A stretch of 64,000 nucleotides of DNA from Prorocentrum cordatum (lineage: Eukaryota > Sar > Dinophyceae > Prorocentrales > Prorocentraceae), in assembly GCA_963575745.1 (NCBI GenBank), contig CAUYUJ010018650.1, positions 101,311 to 165,310 of the forward strand, read 5' to 3'. A program made the position numbers and the translations under genes. The notes beneath the pieces are model-generated. The model saw only the letters and a list, made by a program, of their open reading frames with translations. It did not search any database and was not told the DNA's origin. This document shows positions 55,066 through 64,000 of the stretch, in pieces. Every line of letters begins with the position of its first letter. Within the stretch, counting starts at the first letter, position 1.

Positions 55066-55870
55066 TCAGCCACTCGTGCTAACATGCGAGTGAGGTCGAC
55101 CCTGACATCGTGTGCAACTACGGCCGTTGTCACCGAGGTGTTGCGACGAGGCGAACATTGCACATACACTGGCTGCAGGGGGTCGGACGACCACGGAAGA
55201 ATATTTACGCTGCCTGCGCCGAGCCCCAACGCTCTCAGCTTGTAACACAAGATCTTCAGCATGTATTGCTTCTAGCGTGCTCTGTAATATGCGTGTGCGC
55301 ACGGCGAAAGCCATACTCTCAGCACTATGTACCCGCGCGCGCGTTCCCTCAGACAAACGTGCAACCTGAGCTCCTGCGGCGGCGAACTCATCTGCAACTT
55401 TGTTGCCTACAACCATTAGCCCGGGAGCGTGCTCTCCTACCATGTGCTCGGCTCCGAGGTGAGAAGTAATTGGCAACATTGTGCAATGCAGGTCGGGCTT
55501 GCGGGCGATCTCCTGTCCGATTTTCCACCAACGGTCAGCGTCGGCTCCAGACGGGGACAACCAACGTGACTCATAGCAGCCTGAGAACACTGTGGAGTTA
55601 TCCGTTTTGTATATAATATGCCCCTCACTCTCGCGCGAGCGCACCCATAGACAGTACAACTCCCCGCGTACAACGGTTTGCCGAGCCCTTGGGGGTGCAG
55701 ACCATATGCCGAGTGATATGTGCATGTCGTCATCGAGGGTGCGAAAAAGGGCGACTCCGAGACCGACCCGACGAAGGTGAGGCTGGTGCGTTCCCTTACC
55801 CCCGCTGGAGTCGCCGAAGACGTAGAGGGGGTGATCCTCTGAGCCTCGTCCAAATCCAGCGAAGCCTGTG
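55066..55870 (-). pseudogene. LINE C RNase H domain
   Basis: Minus-strand translation gives VGLGVALFRTLDDDMHISLG then IWSAPPRARQTVVRGELYCL (helix with catalytic Glu), IIYKTDNSTVFSGC (third strand with Asp), ADRWWKIGQEIARKPDL, ITSHLGAEHM and NKVADEFAAAGAQ (last helix with Asn/Asp). The first strand lies in another frame upstream. It ends with PPAASVCAMF and SCTRCQGR. Family II carries RNase H; family I does not. Confidence 0.68.
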
Positions 55871-55891
55871 CCCTCTGAAGCGCGTCGCTGC

Positions 55892-56893
55892 TCACAGCCG
55901 GGCGGATCCTCGACGGCGACCCACGACGACGGCAGCAGCCCCCTGCTCGCTCAACTGGTAGACGGGGCTGGCTGATCGAGACTCGCAACCCCAGATCATG
56001 TGGAAGCTAGTCTCAGGTGCGGCTCGACAGCGCGGACATTCCTCAGCAAGCTTCTGCTTGCAGCGCGGTTGCCTCCTTGTCCTGGGCCAAGAAGCTCCCG
56101 TCGCTGCCGCAAGCATCAGCCCTGCCAGACGAGGTCCGCCTGGCCCTTGTTCCAGTTGTTGAAGTAACTGCCCGTACGAATGATTACATCTGCAACCTTC
56201 CATTCCACCTCCGCCAACGTGTTTGGCGGCATCCGCCCATAGCTGGGCTTGCACAGTGGATTGAAACTCTTGAGACAACATCTCAGGGACATCGATGGCA
56301 CCACATTCAGTTAACGCCTGATCATTGAAATTCCAGCTGCTCGTGCCGTCGGGAATGTCCCAGGCATTGGCCGCTGCTGGGTGCCACCCTACGTTCAACA
56401 GGTAGGTGATGACCATCGCCTGGGGCCCCCAGATCCTCCGACGCCGCTGGGCCGCGGGGAGGCCCGCGAGCTCCTGAACCACACCACTCCAAGTGCGACC
56501 AACGCTGACTCGAAGATGAGGCTCAGAAACCCACGTGGCCAACCACATTCTCAGCGTGTCCAAGGGCAGACGGTAGGCTGGGTCCCGCTGCGGCACCCTG
56601 AGGTCGAGAAGCGTCATGCCGCGCCTGCCCGTGAGGCGGGGGGCAGATGCGTTAGGCAGCTGCCGACGCACGGAGGCCAAAACGCCGTGGAGTTGATGGG
56701 CGTACAGCCCTGCTGGCGACGCCCCCTGCTGCTCAAGCCGACCGGTGAGCCGATGCCGTCGAAGTGTCCGAGAGTATCTAGTGATCTTGACCGACATCGC
56801 GTGGTGCTTAGTCGCTCTCGATCCTCTCGCAGCCCGTGCCTGCCTACGCCCGCCACTCAAGTCGGCGTCCGAGATAGGGAGCTTGGCTGGCAT
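55892..56893 (-). pseudogene. LINE C connection region and CCHC cluster
   Basis: A 333-codon frame. Early part RTLRRHRLTGRLEQQG and YAHQLHGVLASVRRQL; middle TLRMWLATWVSEPHLRV, VITYLLNVGWHPAAANAW; end KLAEECPRCRAAPETSFHMI then WGC, giving C-x2-C...H-x4-C. It corresponds to LINE A 7086-7686 and the remnant at 15200-15786. Confidence 0.68.
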
Positions 56894-57719
56894 GCCTCAA
56901 CTTGAACCCGCGGGCGGCCACATGCCGAGCGATGATGCGTGCATCCTCGATGTGACTGCAAATCGCAGCACTCTTGGGGGAACTCTTCAAACCAGCTGCT
57001 TCCATGCCCTGGCATGTGCCGAGAAGGCACATCGTCATCTGCTTACGCGTGCTGATCCTCGAGCCACGGGCCACCTCGGAGAGGTCATCCACCCACAGCC
57101 GATGAGACATATTCACATAGGCGATTGTGATTTTTGACATTAGAAAGTGAGCAGCGCACTTCCCGAACCGCGTGCCTCTCCTCAGCCCCTGTACGATGGA
57201 GAGTGTGGGGCAGAAGGGGGGGCCGTATGCCCCTGCTTGCCTCGCGCATCTCACTGCCATGCATTGCTGGAGTTCGAGCCCAAGGATCTCAGCAGGAAGC
57301 TCGAGGCGTGCGGCTGCGGCTCCGATGCGGTACCAACCATCACTATCATACAACTGCGCTGTGCCGCACGAGCCATGCCCGTGCGTAACTCCAAGCCGTC
57401 CCGCTAGTTCTTCGTCGATTGCTCGTAGAACAACCTCTCGTACAGCAGAGTTGCCGCGCGCCGCGGCATCCCAGTGCGCCTCGCACTCGTCCGTCCATGT
57501 CTTGACGTGGCCCTCGCGGGTCTGTGACCACATACTGCCGAAATGTGATAAAAGCCCGATCGCTCGATCTCCGCTGACCTTTTTCTGCAGCAATGTACCG
57601 ATGGTAACCAAAACCTGGTGTGTCCACGTCTGATGAAAGTCACGCAGTAGAAAGAGCTGCCAGTTCGGCCAGCGCGATGTCTGGCAAACGGTCCACATCC
57701 AAAGAACACAGCCGATCAA
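56844..57719 (-). pseudogene. LINE C reverse transcriptase core
   Basis: A 291-codon frame with VSGDRAIGLLSHFGSMWSQT (motif 2), AQLYDSDGWYRIGAAAARLE (motif A), CPTLSIVQGLRRGTRFGKC (motif B, about 57200-57160) and HRLWVDDLSEVARG (motif C with both Asp, about 57105-57075), then GLKSSPKSAAICSH. VDD and the motif B pattern group it with LINE A rather than with the CADD elements. The fingers lie upstream in another frame. Confidence 0.75.
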
Positions 57720-58080
57720 CGCCCATCGCCGACGAGGGCTTCACACGTCGAAGCGCAGATCGGAGGTCGGCGACCTCGATGGGCGGCAGTGCCTCGTCCT
57801 AGACGCGGCGCCTGATATCTCCGAGCAAATCTAGCAGCTGCTCGTGATCCTGCCCCTGCGGTGCCCACAACTCGCGCCACTGATGGGTTTTATAATCGAG
57901 CGCATCACGCGGGATAATGGGCGTACGATTACCAACTTCGACCGAGTCGGAGGCCAGAGGTGAAGATCCATAGCCTTGTGCAGGGCACCGACCGCTGGGG
58001 CAGTCTCTGCCCAGTTTCTGAAAGATAAATCCACCGATGGATTGCCCTCTGCTGTCTTCGTCGAGCGAGCTTCTCAGCAC
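57720..58080 (-). pseudogene. LINE C reverse transcriptase fingers
   Basis: The frame from 58080 reads IIPRDALDYKTHQWRELWAP then DHEQLLDLLGDIRRRV and a stop near 57800; in the same region DEALPPIEVADLRSALRRVK then SSAMGVDRLCSLDVDRLPDI and ALAELAALS follow, the L-P-P...K...G-x-D fingers signature. One stop separates the two parts. Confidence 0.6.
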
Positions 58081-58126
58081 AGTCGCAGCCTGCTGTCAAG
58101 TCAACCTCCGAAGGGGATCCTGACTT

Positions 58127-58954
58127 TCACTGCGACCAGGTGCGGGGATCGCGCTTCCGAAGGACACGGTGCGCCTCCTCTGACATGCCACCGCGAAGCG
58201 CGTCGATTGCCTCCACGAGTATCTGCTGCTGCTTGCCTCCGTTATCTCGCCGACGATGCTGAAGGAGAGACGTGAGAGCTGTGGCCAGCCTGGTCCACCA
58301 GCCGCTGACCTTGTTTCGTAGAGGCTTCAATCCCTGCGCAGTTGACTGCTGCACAGTGCCGATACGGAACCTCGCTGCTTGCCCACGTGACAAAGTGGGA
58401 GCGGCCTGCTGGTGGCGGGCGTAGATAGCCCCTTCCACCGTGCGGACCCAGCTACAATGGAGTGAACTGATGCGTGGAGCTGCCGAATCCTGGGGCCCTG
58501 GCCAAAATGCTCCGGACTTGGCAACAACATCAGCAGGCACGCAAGCAGCACCCGGGGTACGTCCGACATTTTTCCTGGCCTGCACCCAAGTTTCACCACT
58601 GACTTGAAACTCGACTTGAGACTCTACGGGGGACCCTGAGCTCACCGATTGAGACGACATCTCCGATGTGTGAGACCTGTGGGCCTCTTCATCTGTGGGG
58701 CGGGGTGCTCTACTCGGGGGGCGCTCGGTCTCCATAGGCTGAGTAGTGGTGTGACACTCGACTGATTCAGCTTCGACTGAGGCAGATGGGCGAGGGGTGG
58801 CTGCAAGCGGGGCCGCGGGCGGTGCAACTGATTTGTAGTTGCTCTCGTCAGCCCACGGGTCGTGCCCGGAGATGTTGTCCCAATCGGCGGAGCGGTGACA
58901 GCTGGAGGCCTCAGGCCTTGTCGGTCTCGTCGTCTGTGCCCTCCTGGCTCTCAT
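58127..58954 (-). pseudogene. LINE C linker before the reverse transcriptase
   Basis: A 275-codon frame, Pro/Ser/Glu-rich at first (ADESNYKSVAPPAAPLAATP), then more structured (RISSLHCSWVRTVEGAIYAR, KVSGWWTRLATALTSLLQHR, DALRGGMSEEAHRVLRKRDP). It overlaps the end of the endonuclease frame by about 45 bp. It could be a natural second ORF or the result of a shift. Confidence 0.4.
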
Positions 58955-60050
58955 CTCCTTCCTGCCGACGGGGCTCTAAACTCTCTCCAAACCTTTCTCG
59001 AACTTTCTGATTGCGCTTCTCTCGTGCAGTCTGCCTAGCGAGCTCCCTCTTGATCTTATTTACACTGGACTTGGGCCCAGCAGCAGCCTGCTTCTCGGGC
59101 CTGCTGGTGCGAGGGAGCCTCGGAGGGAGCTCAAGAAACCTCGTAAAAAGCTGACTACCTGAGGACGCGAGCTCGATGCGCAATCCGGTGTGAGGTTTCC
59201 ACGGGGCGGCGCAAGCAGCGGTGACCGAGCGAATGTAGGTCCGAGCGGCAGGGCGCACTACTAGATAGTCGAGGTGGGACGGTTTCTCATCCCCTCCAGG
59301 AGTGCACGTGCACTCAGCATCGCTGCGCAACATCTGCCCCCCAGTGCGCTCCAGAACGCCGGTTTTAACGAGGGCGCAAGGGGTGACATTCCAATCGCCA
59401 GCAACGGTCCAGGGGAGCTGGAGAGAGGTTAAAAAACTAGCGAGCTTGCGACATCTCGAGACATTCTGATCCATATATATATGTATATATATAAATATGT
59501 ATATACGACAGAGAACCCTTTTTAAATGCCAAGCCACAGGAAGAAACCCATCAAATGCCGAGCCGCGATCCGCTCGCAACACGCGCGCTGGCTTCGCAGC
59601 GTCCAACACCTGACCAGGTAGATGATTGTTGACATAGAACTCTCCGCCTTCGCAACCCTGGGCCGAAGCTTTTGACTTAGGCCGAGCAGGATTACACAAT
59701 AGCTTTAGAGAGCACTCACGTGCTTTCTTACGCCATCCTATTACGGCTCCTGGAAGTGTACGCGTTTGGCAAATGGACATGTAACCGAACGAGCTACGCT
59801 GCAAAAGCCGAATGCACCCCCAAGCCTTATCGCCCATGCAACTCACGTTCGCGAAGAAAATATATGAAGAAGTAGATGATGCATCGGGCAGCGTCGTCGT
59901 CGACTCTCCGATGCCTGAACCCGAAGTAGCTGCAGTGGATGTCGCCTGGGACGCACTGCTGCCAGAATCCGAAGTTGTTAGGCCATTCATTACTCGAAGG
60001 TGTGGTACTGGTACTCCCCGAGGGCGACAAGGTCGCCGTATTGGTTGCAC
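58911..60050 (-). pseudogene. LINE C APE-type endonuclease
   Basis: A 379-codon frame. SYIFFANVSCMGDKAWGCIR (N-terminal strand), FGYMSICQTRTL (region of the catalytic Glu, here Q-T), CEGGEFYVNNHL, LPWTVAGDWNVTPCALVKTG (metal strand), GDEKPSHLDYLVVRPAARTY and APWKPHTGLRIELA (His-containing end), then a basic tail (KIKRELARQTAREKRNQKVR). A TATATA tract at 59473-59507, read as IYIFIYIHIYM, interrupts the domain before the GDWN strand. Frame open, but the QE position looks altered. Confidence 0.68.
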
Positions 60051-60063
60051 TGATAGACCCTAG

Positions 60064-60651
60064 TCAAGAGCTCGCCCTCGGCGCGCCTCCTGCAGGGTCA
60101 GCGTCGCGAGCTGCAGCGGCGGCGTCCTTCTCCCGAGCCGCTGCCTCCTTCGCTGCGAAGCGCGCCTGAGATAGGCGCTCGGCCTCGCGCTCGATGGCCG
60201 CCTCCTCCTCAGCAGAGGTGCCCGCGGGTGCTGCGCTGCCGCCAGCGCTGCCCGCGGGCGGCTGGCCGCTGCCAGCGCCGCCGGTGGGGGCCGCGGCCTC
60301 GTCGGCGCCGCCAGCGACCGCGCCGTCGGCGCCGCGCCGCTTCTTGGACATCCGCTTTTGCACGGCCTCCTGCTCGCTCTTGGCGCGCTCCACGAAGTCG
60401 CTCCACTCCGCATTTTTCGCCTTGGTCGTGGTCCGATAGCTCTCGAGCTCCGCCTTGAGGCTGCGGAGTTTGTCCTTGTCCGTCTCCTCGCACTCCCACT
60501 CCTCGAAGGATGCGAAGAGCTCCTTATTCATGTTGATCCCGAAACACGTGGGCTCGCTGCTGCCGTCGCCCTTGGCCGAGGTGCGGAAACCCTCGGCTCG
60601 GGGGAGCAGCTGTGGCCGCGCGCTTGGTGGCCTCGCAATTGGCCACCTCAA
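60064..60651 (-). pseudogene. LINE C N-terminal protein, coiled-coil part
   Basis: LRSLKAELESYRTTTKAKNA, SDFVERAKSEQEAVQKRMSK, an Ala/Gly-rich spacer, then AAIEREAERLSQARFAAKEA before a stop at 60064. Charged heptad-like helices resemble the LINE A segment at 11192-11925. One frame from the zinc-finger part. Confidence 0.5.
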
Positions 60652-61177
60652 GCGCCGCCTCCTGCTCCTTCTTCTCCGCTGTAGCCAACTGCTTCCGCAA
60701 GCGGATGACCTGCTCCACGAGCTGGCTGTGCCTGTTGGTCGCCCCCTTGAGCGCGCCGTCGGCCTGCTTGACCTGGTCTACGTCCGAGGTAGGCGCCTGG
60801 GGCGTCAGGTTGCTGAGGCGCTCCTTCTGCGCCTTCAGCACCGCCGTGAGCTCCGCGTCGGCGCTCTGGGCCAACGCCTGCTCGAGCAGTGCCGCCACCT
60901 GCTGCTGCTTGTCCTTGCCCTTGCCCTTGCCGCCTCGCCGACCGCGGGGCGTGATCGGGCCCTCGACCTCGTCCTCGAAGCGCGCCCGCCGATCTTCGTG
61001 ATCCTGACTAGGAGACCGAGACCTGGCAGGCTTGGGAACGAAGATGCGGACCTTGTGGGTGCAGGACGCGCACCGAGTATTGTGCAGCAGCAGGCGGTCA
61101 TTGTACTCGCATGTCTGACAGAAGCTGCATCTGGACCACGCACGATGAGGCTTGCAGCTCTGGTGCGGTTTCCCCAT
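60524..61177 (-). pseudogene. LINE C N-terminal protein with zinc-finger-like cluster
   Basis: Met at 61177 is about 140 nt inside the element. MGKPHQSCKPHRAWSRCSFC then QTCEYNDRLLLHNTRCASC gives W...C-x2-C...N...C-x2-C, like a RanBP2-type ribbon. RGGKGKGKDKQQQVAALLEQ, DAELTAVLKAQKERLSNL and QLVEQVIRLRKQLATAEKKE follow as helices. Same position after the leader and same cluster type as in LINE A. Confidence 0.58.
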
Positions 61178-61317
61178 ACTGCAATGACTTTATCCCAGCT
61201 CTCGTTATCCTCAACTGAATGTGGGGGAAAGACAGTGTGAAGATATCTCTCAAGCGCCACGCGAAGGCACTGGGATTGGACTGGAACACGGGCCTTCGAC
61301 GGGGCGAAGGACTTGTG

Positions 61318-61340
61318 CTCGAGCCCAAATGGCTTGAGTG
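61318..61340 (-). other. Decayed dinoflagellate spliced leader heading LINE C
   Basis: The minus strand reads AGCCATTTGGGCTCGAG, matching the last 17 bases of the leader with two substitutions; the first five bases are not recognisable. The position (140 nt before the N-terminal Met, directly beside a GGA array) supports the call more than the sequence alone. Confidence 0.65.
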
Positions 61341-61425
61341 AGGAGGAGGAGGAGGAGGAGGAGGAGGAGGAGGAGGAGGAGGAGGAGGAGGAGGAGGAGG
61401 AGGAGGAGGAGGAGGAGGTGGAGGG
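61341..61425 (+). repeat. GGA microsatellite, 5' flank of LINE C
   Basis: Nearly pure GGA starting at the outer edge of the decayed leader. A GAC tract follows at 61567-61605. Confidence 0.92.
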
Positions 61426-61566
61426 GCAGGGGGAGGGGGAGAGGGAGGGAGAGGGTCGCCCGGGGTGATGCGTATCTGCTCCTCCCCCCTGGTGGGGAGG
61501 GTAGGGAGGGGACTCGCCACGACTACGATTTCCCTTTGTTTCGTGTTCGATTTCCTTTTGTTTCGG

Positions 61567-61604
<38 letters not shown>

Positions 61605-61609
61605 GATCC

Positions 61610-62840
61610 ACGCAAGACGACGACACCGGGATGCGTCTTCCACACGCCGACAGGGCTGGCGGATTCATCAATGATATTGCAATAAACCCTCATTCCACGT
61701 TGTCTCTTCACAGGCCCCCTACAAGGATTTGTTTTCACCGAGGAAAGCGCCCCGTTGGAAGACAGTCGTTTGAACATCTTCAGCTGTGCCAGAACATTGT
61801 TCCTTGAATTTCAACGCCGTGAATCACCGATACTGTTGCGTCTTGACTGTCCTGAGTCAATCCAGAACACCATGTCTGGGACTTCAACACCGCGAATCAA
61901 CATAACTGCTGAGCCCTGACAGTCCGACATTGTGCCAAACCGCCATTCTTGGGACGTTAACCGTGAGAATCCGTGACGCTGCTGTAAACTCTTGAAGCAA
62001 ATGTGAGCGGCGCTAGTGCGAGAGCCACGGTTTGAAAAGGAGCCGTCCATCATCCGTGGAGCTCTTGTGATTTTTAAGACGACTTTGTGCGCGGCGCGAA
62101 GGTGAGAACCACATGTCGAATCGGAACCGCCCTCCACCCGTGACATCATTGCGTTTTTATGACGAGCGTGCGCGGCGTTAAGGTGGGAGCTACATGAAGC
62201 TCTTGTCCGCTCGCTCGTTTCTGGCCGCGGTGACCTACCTGTTCACTTGCGTTGAGCCCCGCTGCTGGGGGTGGGGAGGTTCTACGGCTGAGTCCTTACT
62301 TGTCCCTCATCGTTGGCGCGCAGCAGGATTCTCCTGTCCCCCGCACGCGTGTGTGCGTTGTTTTTGGTTGTCGATACGTTTTTGGTGTCAGCTCTTGATG
62401 TCTGTCTCTGATATCAGTTCGTGATGTGATTTCTTCATGCCCGTTCTTAATTTATGTTCTGGATGCGGATTCGTGATGTTTTTCTACATGTCGGCGAACG
62501 GCGCGGTACTGTGACGCGTGGATGGTTTGACGTCGTGCGCCTCCCTCGACGAGGCGGGACACCCAATGGCCACTGGGCATTCCTTCAGCCTTGCAGCCGC
62601 GGCAAGCAGGGCTGGCGAGGCGGGACATTCAGGGACCACTGGGGAGTCGTTAGGCACACTCCAAGAATCCCGACCTGACATGTGATTAACATACGCAGTG
62701 AGTTTGAGAGGATACCTCCACGCCAGCAGAGGCTTTACGATACCGTAGGAGGTTCAGAGGCGAGGCCACGAATGATTCGAGCTTTGTCCCCCACATGGTA
62801 AGTGGGGTTCTAGTTTTCTCCCCACCCGCGTCGCACCTGC
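61610..62840. other. No recognised gene
   Basis: Short frames only. 61800-62150 contains partly repeated phrases such as AACGCCGTGAATCACCGATA and AACACCGCGAATCAAC. Confidence 0.4.
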
Positions 62841-62844
62841 GTTT

Positions 62845-63400
62845 TACACACACCTCCTCCTCCTCCTCCTCCTCCTCCTCCTCCTTCTCGTCGTACACTC
62901 ACCAGACACACGATCGCACACGCACTAGACGCCAAACCACGCACATCACACACACACACATACACACGCACAAACACACACCACACACACCACACACACA
63001 CACACACTACACACAAACCGCACCACGCACATCACGCACATCACGCACGCACACGGCACACAACCCGCAACACGCAACACACAACACACACCACACCACA
63101 CACCCCACACAACACACATCCCACAACACGCACCACACATCCCACAACACACAACACACAACACACCACACAACACACAACACACACACCACACACCACA
63201 ACACACAGCACACACCACACAGCTCAACACACAACACAGAACACGCAACACACACCACACACCACACACACCACAACACAACACCACATACACCGCACCA
63301 CACGCCAGACAACACACACGCCAGACACACACACACACACCACACACACAACAGGCCCGACATACACACAGTACACACACCACACCATACATACATACAT
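62845..63400 (+). repeat. CCT tract (62850-62888) and degenerate CA/ACACACC tract (62940-63400)
   Basis: Mostly CACACA with frequent ACACCAC and CACAACAC; GT-rich on the other strand. Long frames are artefacts. Confidence 0.92.
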
Positions 63401-63589
63401 ACACACGATAGCATTGAGCGCGGCCTCAATACACGACACGCTAGCGCGACCACAGAGCAATCATTAGACACAGCGTAACACTGCACTCCACACACGGCAA
63501 CTATCAGGCACACCACGCAACACCACACGTCAGGCACGCACCACACAACACAGCACCACGAACACCACACCATGACCAGGGCACAGCAA

Positions 63590-64000
63590 GCGTGGCACTT
63601 CCTCGACACGATAAGGGGCGCGCATGGGGTGGGGGCGCTACCCGTGCCAGTCGTCAAGGGCGTAGGAAGCGGGGCAATTTCGCGACACCAGAGTGGGTGC
63701 GCACCGGGGTGGGGGCGCTACCCGTGCCAGTCGTCCAGGGCGTAGCACGCGTGGCACTTTCTCGAAACCAAAGGGAGTGCGCAGGGGGTGGGGGCCTACG
63801 GGGGGGGCGCTATCCGTGCCAGTCGTCCAGGGCACAGCGCGTGTGGCACTTTCTCGACGCCACAAAGGGGTGCGCAAGCGGTGGGGGCGCTATCCGTGCC
63901 AGTCGTGCAGGGCATAGCGCGTGTGGCCATTTCTCGACACCACAAGGGGTGCGCACGGGGGTGGGGGCGCTGTCCGTGCCAGTCGTCCAGGGCAGAGGGC
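63590..64000 (+). repeat. Tandem satellite, 80-bp unit, running off the window
   Basis: The word GTGCCAGTCGTC or a one-base variant starts at 63644, 63724, 63816, 63896 and 63976. Spacing is 80 bp except one 92-bp unit with a G-rich insertion. Each unit contains TGGGGGCGCTA(T/C)CCGTGCC and GGCACTTTCTCGACACCA-like sequence. Confidence 0.93.

Larger units (their letters stand above)
54710..61340 (-). mobile_element. LINE C, family II, complete in domain content, flanked by GGA arrays
   Basis: About 6.6 kb on the minus strand: decayed spliced leader (61340-61318), about 140-nt 5' UTR, zinc-finger and coiled-coil N-terminal protein, APE endonuclease, linker, VDD-type reverse transcriptase, CCHC cluster, RNase H, C-terminal Cys domain ending at 54755, about 45-nt 3' UTR, no poly-A. 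GGA on the plus strand lies at both ends. Neighbouring domains mostly lie in different frames, so it is inactive unless the shifts are assembly errors. Confidence 0.82.

Noticed and set aside
62940-63400. Long Thr/His-rich and Cys/Val-rich frames
   Set aside because: They are translations of a CA dinucleotide tract.

Overview
The window looks like nuclear DNA of a GC-rich dinoflagellate. The decisive sign is the 22-nt dinoflagellate spliced leader, present without a mismatch at 18476-18497 (+) and 12444-12465 (-), with a decayed copy at 61318-61340 (-). A fragment resembling a plastid ATP synthase c-subunit precursor (nuclear-encoded in peridinin dinoflagellates), abundant trinucleotide arrays and many decayed LINEs agree with this. 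The base composition would suit a Prorocentrum-like genome, but the genus is inference. Two 100-N assembly gaps (15827-15926, 35670-35769) lie beside simple repeats.

Layout. 1-3651 (+): the 3' part of a LINE of family I (reverse transcriptase with D-W-G-Q-A-F motif A and CADD motif C), with a 1126-codon open frame. 3850-12465 (-): LINE A, family II (N-terminal zinc finger, coiled coil, endonuclease, VDD-type reverse transcriptase, CCHC, RNase H, C-terminal Cys domain), apparently split by about 1.8 kb of tandem repeats. 15200-15786 (+): a family II remnant. 18476-23187 (+): LINE B, family I, from spliced leader to microsatellite. 26032-27405 (+): an ATP synthase c-subunit relic followed by coding-like sequence that I do not recognise. 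28-50 kb: few genes, but many short dispersed repeats, several of them foldback (MITE-like) elements present two to four times, plus a family II fragment at 36990-38240 (-). 54710-61340 (-): LINE C, family II, with all domains. The right end is simple repeats and an 80-bp satellite.

No clearly intact single-copy host gene is visible. Most recognisable coding sequence belongs to retroelements, nearly all broken by frameshifts and stops; some of the frameshifts lie at homopolymers and could be assembly errors. The most striking pattern is that the three elements whose 5' ends are visible begin at a spliced leader or its relic, which directly abuts a trinucleotide microsatellite. For LINEs B and C the same microsatellite motif also lies on the same strand at the 3' end. 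This suggests LINEs that are mobilised as trans-spliced mRNAs and land in microsatellites.
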